NCBI RefSeq assembly: GCF_037975245.1
Contig: NC_092578.1
Span: 15,811,321-15,875,320 of the forward strand
DNA length: 64,000 bases
Origin: Apostichopus japonicus
Taxonomy: Eukaryota; Echinodermata; Holothuroidea; Aspidochirotida; Stichopodidae
Direction: 5' to 3'
Shown: in pieces, positions 22,573 to 35,111 of the stretch
Layout of the letters: each line of letters starts with the position of its first letter
Numbering within the stretch: position 1 is the first letter of the stretch
The notes under the pieces: model-generated
What the model was told of the DNA's origin: nothing
The model's database searches: none
What the model saw: the letters and a program-made list of their open reading frames with translations, nothing else
Program-made: the position numbers and the translations under genes

Positions 22573-22944
22573 TATATATACTAACGAAAAATTATCGAAA
22601 GAAAAACTCGACAGGTTTTTTTTTGGTTATTATTATGTACAATCGTTGTTTGTAACAAATATAGAAATCTGTTTATATACATAGATTACACTAGTTAACG
22701 CTAAATACATAGGACTTTCAAAGTCATGTCGTTAATATCTTCCTTAAGCATGATTACAAAATTAACTCCGTTTTACGTGAATGTACGATAAGGTAATTGT
22801 AAATGTTAAAAAAAAAATTAAAAAAAATTCAGAGACAGAGAGCGATAAAGAGAAAGGTGGGTGGAGAGGGAGAGAATTTACATTTCGAGGGCGCTATGAC
22901 CGAAAAGCTCCACAGATCTATTAAAAGCACTGGGAATTTCACCG

Positions 22945-23005
22945 TCAGACGGCTTGACATCGCATGTGATTTTGTCCATTCCAGTACCTATTGGACGGTG
23001 CTCTT
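22945..23005 (-). CDS. dkk3-like: DKK-like exon 4: last Cys-2 cysteine and stop
   Basis: 20 codons including TGA (22945-22947). Acceptor TTTTCAACAG is strong and the phase matches exon 3. It supplies the tenth cysteine in MRCQAV followed by the stop. Because the exon is short, its assignment rests on splice signal, phase and the single expected cysteine. Confidence 0.65.
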
Positions 23006-25763
23006 CTGTTGAAAACAAGGGAACAAACAGAAAATTTGATTACGAGATTCCGACAAATCAATAATTATTGGGGAAAAAAGCGTAAACAATTTTCCTTTGC
23101 AAGTTATATACGTTAAGTATATCCAATTGATTTTTATAAAGGTGTCGCAAAATAAAAAATAGTTGTTAGAGGTGCTTGGGGTTGTCAAATTGTGCTTACA
23201 GCCATTACTAAAACGTCAGCTAATTGTTACCCATGCAGTAAATTTTCAACAAGTGTTTTACTGCCGTGTACTGTAATAGTAGTTATAGGCACACTGAGAC
23301 ATTTAATTGTAATTCTTTCAATAATCCACTAAAGGCTGGGAACAGTTTTGAGGATCAAAGCAACTAAGATAAGTACGTTTGAAGGCGTCGAAGCAAGTTT
23401 TGGCGTGCTAAAACCTTGGGGCCAATACCGATGAGTTTAAATTTCTCTCACCACAATACACTTGCATAGAAATTATTTTTGTTTCAGATTTGAGGTATAT
23501 TAACCATTAACACGTATCTTCAAAACAGTTTTCAAAACAAGCATTCGGTTAACCTACCACATCATTAGAAGGCCTTGTACAGTTACCTAGGCTAGCCCAC
23601 TTTGCACATGAAGAATGTGGCCTGAAACTGTAACTGTGTGTCAAATTACCTCATCAGGCTAACTAACAATTAGCTAAAATGAAACTTTTTTGACCCATCG
23701 AGAAAACAAAGAATATATAGCCTGCAATTTGGTAAATACTTCAATGTTTTGTGATTGTAATAAAGAAAAAAATGTTATAAATGTAATGATGAACTGACCC
23801 ATTTGGCCTTCTATGGTGTTGAACCAATCTACATACAAGACTTGCGTCACAGGGACATATGCTGTCAATAACATATTCAATCCCTCCTTCCGGTACGAAA
23901 CATTTAGCTCCGACTTGTAACTTTGCTTTGCAGATGGATTCTCCATGCTGTTTAGCACAGCACTGGCTATCGCCACAATCCTTATCGCTCCGACATCGAG
24001 CCCCTGTTTAAAATAAGGAAGCATAAACAATTCAATATCTTCCGAAATTTCCATATACAATCAAACAAGTGAAATAGTCTCCCAACAGGCCCAGAAATCA
24101 AAATGTATGGTTTTGGTCCAGTGACTGAGCTATATGTGGGGGGGGGGGTGTTGGTGAGAAGCAGGCGCGTAGCCAAGGGGAGCCGCGCCCCCCCCCCCTT
24201 GAGCATATTTTTTTTTTAATGTTTTTATGATATCGCTAGTATTTTCAAAAGAGAAAATGCTCAGATGCAACTTACAAGGCCTGGGAAGTGCCATTTCCAG
24301 CGGTCTGGGAGGCATTTTCAGCCAAAATTTTCTTGTACGCTTCGCGCTAATCATGGTGGCGCTACGCTTAGATAGTTTGCAATGCCGAATCTACAGTTTC
24401 GCCCCTCCCTTGGCAAATTCCTGGCTACGCGCCTGGTGAGAAGTTGAACGTTGGAACAATTGTATTTAACTAAGTCCATACCATACGGCAACCCCTTCCC
24501 CCCCCCCTCTCCCCGCCCACCCACCCGCACATTATAGAGCCCAGGATAAATACTTGCACTAATCACCCTGCGGGAAAATGACTTCCGTCATAAAAGGGAA
24601 TGAAATTCAAGGGATAAAAAAATATGATCTTTGAAATTTCGATAATAAAAAAATGAAATAAACTTAGTATTAACAAAATATGCTTTCCTAGCTTCTTCAC
24701 GAGACAAAGTTATTGTTGACATTGAATGACGTATCCATTGCAGTAATTTCATCCCTACAAAAGAAGACTCTTTGACCTATATAGATTTTCAATCGAGGAC
24801 ACATGACAAACTTTCAGACAACGGCAAAGCTGTCTACTTTCTAGTCGTAACATATCCTTGGAAGAGTATGTTACATATGAAACTATTGCCTTGAAAACAT
24901 CAATCATGGTAAAACATCAACCATCACAACTGATGATTGTAACAAAAGATACAACTAAGTCAGACAAACGTATTAGTTCTCACTTCTGAGCTCCTTGCTT
25001 TACAAATAGGTGCTGAGCTTTTCAGAATCAATCTGAACTTCTGCCATTCAAACCACGTCAATCAAATAAACACAACAATGATTGACAACGCCATTCTGAA
25101 TGCCCGTTCTCCGGGGTAACACATACTCTCTCTCACTGGGTGGGCCAGTTCTGCGACAGAATCCAGACAGCTAACCTGTAGTGTGTCGCCTGAATTTAAG
25201 GATGCGGTCTTAACTTAGACTAGACCTACCATTTTCGTTTTGACGTTTACAATTATCCATAAAATAAGAGTTATGGCCCAAGTAAGAACATAGAATGCAT
25301 TTCCCGACCCGCTTTAGCTTCACAGTAGGAAACTCGTCGCAAAACTGGCATCAACAGCATGTACGGCGCCTATACTTTGCGCCTACCATTCATGTCATAT
25401 GCAAATATATATATATAGTGACAATAGTGGGTTGAAAATAAAATCTACATGACGCTTGCTGTCAGTTAAGGTGCATCATGAAAGATCCCCTGTAGGGTCT
25501 TTGCTTGTCAGAGAAATCATTCCTACAGAGCAAATATTTCACGTGTCAAAATTTCAAGAGAATTATATATTTTGAAATTAGATCTATAGGCTCCCTGTTT
25601 TGAGGAAGTTATTGATTTGGTAAAGACAGCATGCCTGATGCTAAGGAATTTTAACTGTCTAGTTGGGGGAAAATGACCGACCTTTCATGCTTACGTGTTG
25701 CGTACGCGGCTCTCGTGTTTAATTTCCCAAAAACTTTGCAGAGATCTTACAATACAGCTGTCA

Positions 25764-25852
<89 letters not shown>

Positions 25853-28743
25853 CATTACATATATATATATATATAAACATATGTATATACATTACATATG
25901 AATGGTATGTGTAGGCCTACTTACCAAGCATGCCTTCAGCTATTGCTGTCTGGCAGGTCCCGAACCTACAGTGAGTTCCTCTTGTACAGTGTCCATCTCG
26001 CCTACAAGGTTCGCCAACAGATTTGTGACGCCTGCACCCACCATAATGTAAATCACAGAATAACCCTTTACCACATGATTTATCGCGGTCACATGGAACC
26101 TGAAATGTAACAAAATATGATCATACACCGAAGGGGATTGCACATACACACACACACACACACAAAATAAACTTATGTAATATATTTGAATTAAGAAGGA
26201 TGTTGGATACAGAGGTAGAAGTTACACTACTCGGATATCATGTGTGAATTGTTCATATTGACTTCCTGACCCCGTTTCCATCTTCCTTCACGAAAAGAAA
26301 AAAGCATTGTTCGGAACAATTTCCAGTGCCAGCAATAACGTTAATTGTTTGCCCAGAATTTGATAAAATAAAATTATCATAAAGATTTGTGAGTGCTGTC
26401 AATCAGCAAAAAAAGAAGTCAAACCTATTCGAAATGTCGAATTCAAAATTTTTTGAAAAGTTATTTTATTTCGAAAATGTTTTTTCCTTTCCTATATCCA
26501 AGAGGAAAAGAATGCGGAGTGTAAACAAAACGCTTCCGCGGTCAAAACAGTAAAAAAAAAAGAATATAAAAATGAGGAAATAAATTCAAAGAGAAAGATA
26601 GAACATGAAAGACAACTTTTAAATTCAAAAGACATTTATGACAGGGACGATTGAGGTAATAATTCAGCTATATACCTAAAAAATTGTGTGGTTTTACGTA
26701 TCATAAAATATATGTCCTACAAATTACGAGTGGTGTCACTCTTTGTGGTGTTAATATGTAAGCTATATACATGCTTGACCTCACCCTGTCTTCTGACTAT
26801 CTCTATAATAGTACAGTCTGTATATTTGTGAATTTGGCTTGGACTACATTAGACCGTGGTTTTGTCAGTTAAGCTTTCAGCAGACGCCAACCAAAATGTT
26901 TATCAAATCTCGCTAATCATTACACTGGATTTGAAATAAAGAGCATGGACGAATTGAAACAGAGGTATCGCCATCAAACAACACTCTTACATCCATTTTA
27001 GTGATGTACTCCTTTGCCTACCCTCCACCCCCCCCCCCACTCCATGTAACGTGCCAGGATGCAGTGGCGTCGCCAATGGGGGGGCTGGGGGAACGTGCCC
27101 TCCCAAAAAAAATCGTGCCCCCCCCCCAAATGCGATTTGTAGTGTTTAAAAAATTACTCAAAAACTCTTTTCCAAAGGACGAAACGTATTATGTTCTTCA
27201 GTAAAACTTCTTTCCACCGACAATCACAATACCAGTTGTTTTCTCACTAACAAGGTCACAGAGGCCCCGGCGTGAATCACTAGTGCTTAAACTTCACTAC
27301 TATACCCTACATGACTTTCAATTTTCATTTTTGGTATAACTTTTTATCCGCCTCAATTAAAAACATAAATATCAGACAGACTAAGCCCGAAAATTCTTGA
27401 ACATAAAGTTACTTCAAGCTGCAAAATATAGCACCAGATTGCATCTAAGGACCCTCAATTAATAATGAAAAAAAGGGGGCACCCCTCCCCTTAGAACCCT
27501 CCCCCGGGACGGCATTCACAAATAAACACGGTGCCCCCTAAGTAAGTGCTGTGTCCTCCCTGTGCTCCCTCCTCCCAGGTGGAATCTAGGTTCCTTTTGA
27601 CCTTATTTACTTCTTTCCTATAATCTATGACAACTGGTTCTGATTTGTGGAATTCTTTACCAAATACAATTCAAAATTCTGTTACGATAAATTCTTTCAA
27701 GAAAAACTATTGGCGTTTTCTTACTAACCACATAGCTTCGTCTCTGCTCCTTTGTTAAGTTTTGGCATTGCTTTGAAACTCCTTCTGTTGTTAACTCCCC
27801 TCCCTCCCAGCCCCCCCCCCCCCCGCCCCTCCTCCTTCCCACTTCTTTCTTTTGGTAACCAGAATTTTCATAAGTGTTCCGTCCTCTCTGGTTTCCTTTT
27901 ATTTCAGTGACAAAGTTATGTTTCTGTTTACCTCATAAATTTCATATGTTTGCTATTATAGTACGAGGGGGGGTGGGGGGGTGGCGGAGGAGTGCGATGG
28001 AACAACAAGACTTTATCTTTCTTCGGTTTCCATGGTATGGGTTTAAGTTTATTCTTTAAATAAATTCGCGCTTGTAATTCCTGCAGCTCTTCATTTTTAC
28101 AAAACATACTCGTCAATAGAAGATTACAATTCATCAAACCAGGGCATCCTCTTAGAAATTTCACGTAAGTGGAAAATATTGAGTGAGTGATTAACTTATT
28201 GAATTGAATCAATTTTAACATTTCATAGCTATCATTTGTTAATCGCATGCAAGACAGCAAATTGGCAAACAATAACACCCATTGCCTATTATTTAAATTA
28301 TCATTTAAATTAAACTTTTGCCGTATATCAAAGACACGTATAAAATGTGTAAATATCAATAATTAATCGCATGCCAAACGTAAGTTGGAAGAGTTCACAT
28401 TGGGGGAGGGGGTTGTGTTTTGGGGGCTTAACTTGCAGTACACTGTTCTTTTGATTTGTGCACTGAATAGCATGAAATAAATAAATAAAACATGGATAAT
28501 AAAACCAACTCAACCTGATTTGAAGTAGATATATTTTATACTTACAATATTAACATTCCTTACTGTATCGTTGACTCGATTTTCCTGCGTGTTTCGTGGA
28601 TAGATGTAGCTCCCCTCCTCTGCCCCATCATTCTGCGATTCTGGGTGTGGGCCCGACCAAACCAGAGGCCACATATAGGCCCACGTGGACCTTTGTAGTG
28701 ATGTCACGAAGATGATGAAGAGTAAACATGTGCAAATATTCAT
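22945..28743 (-). CDS. dkk3-like: Dickkopf-family secreted protein, DKK3-like (four exons, complete)
   Basis: Dickkopf proteins are secreted modulators, several acting on Wnt co-receptors. Exons in transcription order: 28546-28743, 25925-26099, 23799-24003, 22945-23005 (stop included); 639 nt, 212 residues, phases matching at every join. Residues 1-22 are a signal peptide ([17 protein letters not shown]). Cys-1 starts [13 protein letters not shown] and ends CRFGTC. After a linker of only about ten residues, Cys-2 runs from [13 protein letters not shown] through CPCDASLVC to a final RC and has the ten cysteines of the colipase-like fold. The short linker matches DKK3 rather than DKK1/2/4. Cys-1 has eight cysteines instead of ten, and the acidic tail of vertebrate DKK3 is absent. 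A further exon between exons 1 and 2 cannot be excluded. A prokineticin-type gene is less likely because both domains are present. Confidence 0.8.
23799..24003 (-). CDS. dkk3-like: DKK-like exon 3: most of the Cys-2 domain
   Basis: 67 full codons with two split codons. Nine of the ten Cys-2 cysteines are here, including the CC and CPC signatures. Acceptor AAACAG; the donor GG|GTCAGT is acceptable but not ideal, making this the weaker boundary. An internal GTATGT would remove a conserved cysteine and is disfavoured. Confidence 0.82.
24162..24435. mobile_element. hAT-like MITE, CAGGCGCGTAGCC family, copy 1 (inside a DKK intron)
   Basis: This 274-base element has ends CAGGCGCGTAGCC and GGCTACGCGCCTG. 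It is flanked by an exact 8-base target duplication GTGAGAAG (24154-24161 and 24436-24443), the hallmark of hAT insertion. It has no coding capacity. Confidence 0.88.
25769..25873. repeat. TA-rich microsatellite in a DKK intron
   Basis: TA arrays with TG interruptions, ending about 50 bases from the donor of DKK-like exon 2. Confidence 0.95.
25925..26099 (-). CDS. dkk3-like: DKK-like exon 2: Cys-1 domain
   Basis: 58 codons plus one base. Cysteine spacing is C-x5-C-x5-C-x6-C-x9-C-x5-C-x5-C-x4-C. Acceptor TTTCAG, donor CTTG|GTAAGTAG, both strong. The reading frame contains no stop and joins exon 3 with a split glycine codon. Confidence 0.85.
26100..28545. other. DKK-like intron 1
   Basis: About 2.4 kb with a (CA)n run near 26147, poly-C/G runs (27030, 27075, 27815, 27965) and no exon that could be supported. 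A minus-strand frame at 27928-28359 has no recognised domain. Confidence 0.5.
28546..28743 (-). CDS. dkk3-like: DKK-like exon 1: signal peptide and N-terminal spacer
   Basis: This exon has 66 codons. The signal peptide is followed by an acidic, glycosylation-prone spacer (NDT present). Donor ATT|GTAAGTAT. The ATG chosen begins the hydrophobic leader; an upstream in-frame ATG at 28809 would put the leader internally and is disfavoured. Confidence 0.72.
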
Positions 28744-30360
28744 GTTTAGGCTTAGTACTGAAAAGCACGCACGAAATGTGGTCAAATTAGGATGAAAAAA
28801 GTATTCCAACGATGCGAAAGTTGATTTGTTTAATTTTTCTGATACAGGTATAGATCTGGTATTGAAGTAAGAAGGCCTACACTTTCAAGGCGCGATGCTG
28901 TCTAGACTGAAGTTGGTAGAAAGTCAAACAAGGTATAAATACCTAAAATATCAAACCACGTGAGATTTTGACGATAATCAGGGTCGACAGCTAAGACGCA
29001 TAATCCATAATGTGCTCTCCGAAGACAGTAAATACCTTTCTGGGTACCTTTTGTGTCCATTTTTGACGGACAGCTCATTACATTGAAATACACAACAGCT
29101 TAATTGGGATTTGGACCAATCACATCAGAGTATCCGTTGTCAATCAAGGGTGCATAGCACTCATTAGGCTGGTATTGTTGACACGGATTTGAATAGAGAA
29201 GGCGTGGAAGTCTTCGGCTTAGCATTGTCCATGTAGACGCGACTGACACTAAATGGAGTTTGACGTTTCGATGATTTGCCAAGTTTTCTTGAGATTGACG
29301 GCTAGCTCTCCTGCCGAGGAGATCGGGGAGAACTATGTAAACAATCTCCGGGGTGGCATCCAACAGACTTTAGTCATGTATAGCAACTATTGACTTGTAT
29401 GTAGTAAAACAAGTTAGCTAAACAAATCGATAATGCTGGTTTCTGATCACTTTATACCCCAGAGCTTGAACACCTCAGCATTTACACAAACGCGAGCTAA
29501 ATATTTAAATATTCACATTTTAGTTTTCTGAGAAGAACCATATTTTTTTCTAATAAAGACTGCAAACCTTATACTTATACAATAAATTTCAGAACAATGT
29601 GGTTTCATCACATCGTTCAGATCGCTGCAAGAAATGAAGTTATAGGGTGTTCAATTTACCATAATGGAATTGGCAGGGGGGGGGAGGGTGTGGTTAGAAA
29701 TATAAAAAACAGGTATGACTTCCATTATCAGGCTGATTGTCGATTGGTCGCGTATGAGAAATTCAGTATCGATTGATCGAATATAAGAAATGTGCTTCGA
29801 TAATATCACACCAACGTTTGTTTGCTTAGCTAATAATATGAATTGCATTTTAGCTCCACTTGAGTTGGATACGTATAGCTTCTCCGATAGCTTGTTCAAT
29901 CAAATTTGAAAATATCTTTGAAAGTATAATTCCAGATGGCTGTGGTATTTGAAACTTTCTGATGATGCGAGGGAACCTTTTACAATTTCAGATAAGAAAT
30001 TCTTCCAAAATCATCTTCAAGATTTAATTCTTCTGTCACTTTATTCCTTCTCTTTTTTCCAAAGGAAATAAAAGGTAGGTCGAGGCTATACCGTTCTTTG
30101 CATGAATATATATATTTAGTAAATTGATCTCTTCCCAAAGAGATTAATTTAAGAGTTAATTTATGCATTCTCCTTTCAAATATCATACAAGTATCCCGGC
30201 AGTCTACTCCTCTATAAAAGTGTGGTTCTACACAATCATTCATGTCTTCAACAATCACTGAACACCACTCACGTCTAACTCAAAGACTGCTTCCAATTAC
30301 AGTCGTGTCTGTCTAAACCGCAGCAACGCGTTATACAACAATTGGAAGGCGGCTAAATAC
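28744..30360. other. Intergenic stretch upstream of the DKK-like gene
   Basis: This should hold the promoter and any 5' UTR exon of the DKK-like gene, but no core promoter was recognised. Minus-strand open frames at 29100-29363 and 29980-30258 lack recognisable domains. Confidence 0.35.
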
Positions 30361-30587
30361 TTTTTAAGAAAAGTCACCCAGGAAAGAACCTGGGCACGAA
30401 AACCAAACAACCGAACAACTGATCCGCTCTCAACCCCAGTTCCCCTTGCATCGAGACTGTGACTGTGTGATCATCGTCAGGTGTGTGTCACTGCAGGGAG
30501 TTACATAACAACTCCCTGGTATCACGATACCCCTAGTGAGGGAACATAATGCTACACACGATCTTAGCCAAGAGGCCGAGAAGCGAT
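30361..30587 (-). repeat. SINE-like repeat with a U2 snRNA-like head
   Basis: On the minus strand the sequence from 30587 downwards begins ATCGCTTCTCGGCC and continues TTGGCTAAGATC, matching the 5' end of U2 snRNA almost exactly for 28 bases and then diverging. The body contains a palindrome (30491-30520). Its tail half is found again, without the U2 head, at 31452-31625. A truncated U2 pseudogene beside an unrelated repeat is the alternative. Confidence 0.55.
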
Positions 30588-30600
30588 CAAGGCGGCTATA

Positions 30601-30884
30601 CAGACGCGTCCCCCCCCCACACCCCCACCCCCCCCCCTTGAGCATATTTTTTGTATGTTTTTATGATATCGCTAGTAATTTCAAGTTTAGATGCAACTTA
30701 CAAAGGCCTGGGAAGTGCCCATTCCAGCAATCTGGGAGGCATTTGCATCCAAAATTTTCTTGTACGCGTAGCGCCAACTCATGGTAGCGCTACGCTTAGA
30801 TACTTTTTAATGCCGAATCTACGGCTCTGATAGTTTGTCTTCAAGTTCCTCCCTTCCTTTGGCAAATTCCTCGCTATGCGCCTG
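30601..30884. mobile_element. hAT-like MITE, CAGGCGCGTAGCC family, copy 2
   Basis: This 284-base relative of the 24162-24435 element has left end CAGACGCGT and right end ATGCGCCTG. It is flanked by an exact 8-base duplication CGGCTATA (30593-30600 and 30885-30892). Confidence 0.85.
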
Positions 30885-31451
30885 CGGCTATACAATCAGT
30901 CGATGTTGTGTCAACGAAGTCAGAAGACACAACGATGCTCTTGTCTTAAGGCGCGCCCTCACGTATAGTTCTGGAATGCAAAGCATTGTGATGGTCATGT
31001 GATGCGATGTGATGAAATCATGTAATACTTTACACATGTTGTCACAGTTTCGTTCCCGCGAATAGTGATGTCACAGAGCGAGATACAGTGATATGTGTGC
31101 AAGAGAAACGGAAGAAAAGTACAACACACTTTTAACTTTTTTTTAGTTAATTTTATTTTTAATGTTTAGTTCAAACAAAAGTATCAAAAATATACTGCTT
31201 TGTTCAAAAAACAAACATGATAACAAAAATAAAAACAAATGAAAAACATAATGAAATATAGAAAAAAAAAGTTTCGTTAGTTGTTTGAGGTGAGAACGTG
31301 TATTGTGTCGCCAGTTGTTTGATCAAACGTTTTTGTAGCAACGAACTGCAAAGGTCCGCATTCAGTTGGACAGTTTCCACATGCAATCATGTGATATTTA
31401 TACTTGCGCATGATAGAACATTGTTGATGTAATATGTGACGTCATCCTTCA

Positions 31452-31625
31452 TGCGGCAAAAAGGATACTTTTCAAGAAAAGTCACACAACTGAAAGAGCC
31501 TGGGTACGAAACGCAAATATCTTTGTTCCACTCTCAAACTCAAACCCAAACATTGAGACTATAGTAACCATGTGATCATAATGGTTGTTGCGTCGAAAAT
31601 ATTTTTACAATGGGTGACACTGTAC
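31452..31625 (-). repeat. Second copy of the U2-associated repeat body
   Basis: Shares CAAGAAAAGTCAC, AAGAgCCTGGG and TGTGATCAT blocks in the same order as 30361-30485 but without a U2-like head. This supports a dispersed repeat family. Confidence 0.55.
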
Positions 31626-32305
31626 TACACAGAAGCCGACCGACGTTCGCTTTTTACTATTACATGTGTAATGATTTTTCTCTCGTTTATGTAAGAGGAC
31701 TATTGGTCTGGCAATTAACCTGACCAGTTAATGGTCATACCCACTTCAGCCCAGATATTTCTATGCAAGTGAGGATAGACATCTCAACTTTTTGAAAGTA
31801 ACTTATACTTCATCGATAATTTATTCATATGTTGTGACTGTATATTACTACATAATACATGAATTGCAGAATGTATTTTCTTGGCGGGAGTCGCTATGAC
31901 AACCACAACCTGTATGTTTAAATGTACTACCGCCCGTCATGGAGACATATAGTATTGTAGTCTATTATTAATAAAGTAAAAGTATAGGAACATTAAAATG
32001 ATCAATTAAGAGAATGCAAAATACAAACTAGCAAATATTGAAACAACAAAACTTGATACAAACAATTTTACCAAAACCACTCACGACTCGGATTGCACAA
32101 TATATATTGTGATAACATAAGAAAAAACTGAATTAATATCCTGTTCTCTTTGACACAATCTTGTAGTGATATTTAGCTCCTTTTTTTTTTGGAGATATAT
32201 ATGATATACGATAAACTGAAAAATAACAGTATGTGCATGTACGGATTTGCTAATATTTAATGGTAGATTCAAAAAGTTTCATTTTTACTACTATGACGAT
32301 TCATA

Positions 32306-32960
32306 AACTGATGACTAACGATATATCACGGTTTGTATGTTATGGCTTCACCACTGGAAGTATTCAAAACTGATGACTAACGATATATCACGGTTTGTAT
32401 GATATGGCTTCACCACTGGAAGTATTCAAAACTGATGACTAACGATATATCACGGTTTGTATGATATGGCTTCACCACTGGAAGTAATTCAAAACTGATG
32501 ACTAACGATATATCACGGTTTGTATGATATGGCTTCACCACTGGAAGTATTCAAAACTGATGACTAACGATATATCACGGTTTGTATGATATGGCTTCAC
32601 CACTGGAAGTATTCAAAACTGATGACTAACGATATATCACGGTTTGTATGATATGGCTTCACCACTGGAAGTATTCAAAACTGATGACTAACGATATATC
32701 ACGGTTTGTATGATATGGCTTCACCACTGGAAGTATTCAAAACTGATGACTAACGGTATATCACGGTTTGTATGATATGGCTTCACCACTGGAAGTATTC
32801 AAAACTGATGACTAACGATATATCACGGTTTGTATGATATGGCTTCACCACTGGAAGTATTCAAAACTGATGACCAACGGTATATCACGGTTTGTATGAT
32901 ATGGCTTCACCACTGGAAGTATTCAAAACTGATGACTAACGATATATCACGGTTTGTATT
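32306..32960. repeat. 62-base tandem satellite, about 10.5 copies
   Basis: The unit begins AACTGATGACTAACGATATA and contains CACGGTTTGTATGATATGG and a CTTCACCACTGGAAGT segment. Copies are nearly identical, with rare single-base changes and one one-base insertion. Diverged traces continue to about 33145. Confidence 0.96.
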
Positions 32961-34429
32961 ATCTTCACCCTTTTGCATTAATTTTAGCGCTGATGTAATT
33001 CACAACTGAAGACAAACGACATATCTCTGTTGGGATTAATTTTACAACCAACATAATTCATAACTGACGATATATGATACATCATGCACGGTTTGTAATA
33101 TTTGTGCGACGGGTATAATGTATAACAGACGATCAGTGACATATCACGGTTTTGTGGGAGGGTGGGGGGGGGGGGTTGTAATCGGTTTCACCTCTTAGTG
33201 GCATTATGACATCACTTATTGTAAAAATTAATGACATCCACAATTTACTACAAAAATTACTTTAACAATAACTTTAGCCAAAATATACTGAAATCACCAA
33301 TTTTGTCTCAAAAACTCAGTTTAAATTGATTATTGTAAAGAGAGGAAAAAACTGACCGTACTTTTCTATTTCTTGCTTTCTAACTTGTTATCAAAGAATA
33401 CTGGTTTCGGTTATTTTGTAAGTTGTTATTTATAGAATAAGCTCCTTTGAAACCTACGATGTTGTTTTTGGTAAATATAATCCGTCATCATTGTAGTTTA
33501 GTTATCAAACTATATTGACGTTACAACAGTTTATGACGTCACGATCACTTATGACGTCACAAAATAACCGCAAAACTATAGTTGTAACAGACGATTAACA
33601 AATTACCGCCAAATATTATATACAAGGCACAGAATTATTTTCTTCAGGGTTAATGTTTAACTAATTCCTCTTTTTTTTAACTTTTTTTTACGATTTTGGA
33701 ATAATACAAAAACGAAGTAACTGTTACATAAAACTAATAACAAACATTAAAGACTCTAATGAATTACATTTTACAACTTGTTAAAAGATCAAAAATATTT
33801 ACAAATACGATGAAAAAGAATTCCTAAATAAGTTTCATACTATTTCCTGTCTCTTGTTAAGTCATAGTTCCAAAGGGGTGGCGGTATGCACAAACTCAAT
33901 TGGGATATGATGAAGAATGTTAAAATTAACTGTTATCAGTTCTCCTTCTATAGCTATACCGCTTTTTAATATTATTGTTTTTTTTTTATTATTCTATTGT
34001 TTTTTGCAAAATAAACAAAGAACAAAATTTTTGCGGTAAATCGATATAAATGGCTGGACTACTTAGTCTAGCACGCAAACTATTAGACCAGTTCCACAGA
34101 CAAAGTTTAAAAGGGGAAAGAACAGACAAGTTTTGGCTTCTAATAACAAATGGATTTAACTTAGCATTTAGGCTTACACTAAAAAAGGTTGACCTTATCG
34201 CCAATTTAGCCTTAAAATAACATTTCAAATATTTAACACAATTTTAAGGTGAATATCTTGAAAATGGAAAAGCTATCGGAATATAAAAAAACACTTACAT
34301 TATTTATGTTTTTAAAATTTTAATTATTCTGCATAAATTCTACGTTTGAGAAGTATCAGTAAACAATCGTTGTTGTTTTTTTCCCAGGTAAATCTAACTC
34401 AGATATCTGATGTCAACTGTAGATTACTC
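32961..34429. other. Intergenic AT-rich stretch
   Basis: Decayed satellite traces at the start, a poly-G run near 33166, otherwise nothing recognised. Confidence 0.4.
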
Positions 34430-34705
34430 ATGTTTGCCCCGGTTATCGGTATACCGTATATGCACTATCGGTATATCGGCCGGTAGTGGCATCGGTTAAG
34501 TTTGCATCAACTTCCGATCGATATTGTTATTTTACAATAACAAAACACAAAAATTGATATTTTTCTCTGGTCTAGCTTCTTCATATTTGAAATAATGTTT
34601 GATCAGAGAGACATTTATATAAAAATTATCGATATCGATAGATATTGGCAATCTACGTTTATTGGTTATCGATGAAAAGCCGATATCCCGTGCAATACTA
34701 TCGAT
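34430..34705. mobile_element. TATCGG-rich inverted-repeat element (candidate MITE)
   Basis: The left end GCCCCGGTTATCGGTAT and the right end, read in reverse as TTGCACGGGATATCGGC, resemble each other. A related left end GTTGCACCGATTATCGGTAT occurs near 42026. Boundaries are approximate. Confidence 0.4.
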
Positions 34706-34910
34706 TACTACAGTTGCAGGGAAATCTTTTCCCTCTGTTCTTGTTGTTTCTTTGTTTCTTCCGCTCTTTGTTGCGGTTTGTATTGTTCTTATTGTTTATT
34801 GTTACGTCTGTCCTCATAATTTTCCCGAATATTGCAACTATTATAAAGACAATTTTCGCTCTTGTTGTTCATCCTTCGGATCCATAAAAAATATTATATT
34901 ATAGGTGTAT

Positions 34911-34916
34911 TTTATT
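34911..34916 (-). promoter_or_regulatory. Candidate polyadenylation signal of the integrin gene
   Basis: AATAAA on the minus strand, about 200 bases beyond the integrin stop codon. It is the first such hexamer after the stop. Confidence 0.4.
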
Positions 34917-35111
34917 TCTATTTCATGCATTTCCTTATAGTACCACTCTCAACATCTTTAAGATAGTCAGTAAAAAAACATTTCACCATTGTTTTCCGAC
35001 GTGTGAGGTTGCCTCAAACAGAATGAAGTTGTGTGTCTTACTATAACCGATCGCAAACGGGGATGTGACACTGTTGAATATTCATTTTCAACCCTGTTTA
35101 ATATTCATGAT

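Noticed and set aside
27928-28359. 143-residue minus-strand frame in the DKK-like intron
   Set aside because: AT-rich, no recognised motif, ends in poly-proline from a G-run; a decayed retroelement fragment is possible but not supported.
29100-29363. 87-residue minus-strand frame upstream of the DKK-like gene
   Set aside because: No signal peptide or domain was recognised. A GAAACGTC-type segment hints at a repeat tail, but this is too weak to call.
29980-30258. 92-residue minus-strand frame
   Set aside because: Charged, low-complexity composition with no motif or splice support.
32306-32960. Possible CRISPR-like array
   Set aside because: The 62-base units abut directly with no unique spacers, and the DNA is from an animal genome.
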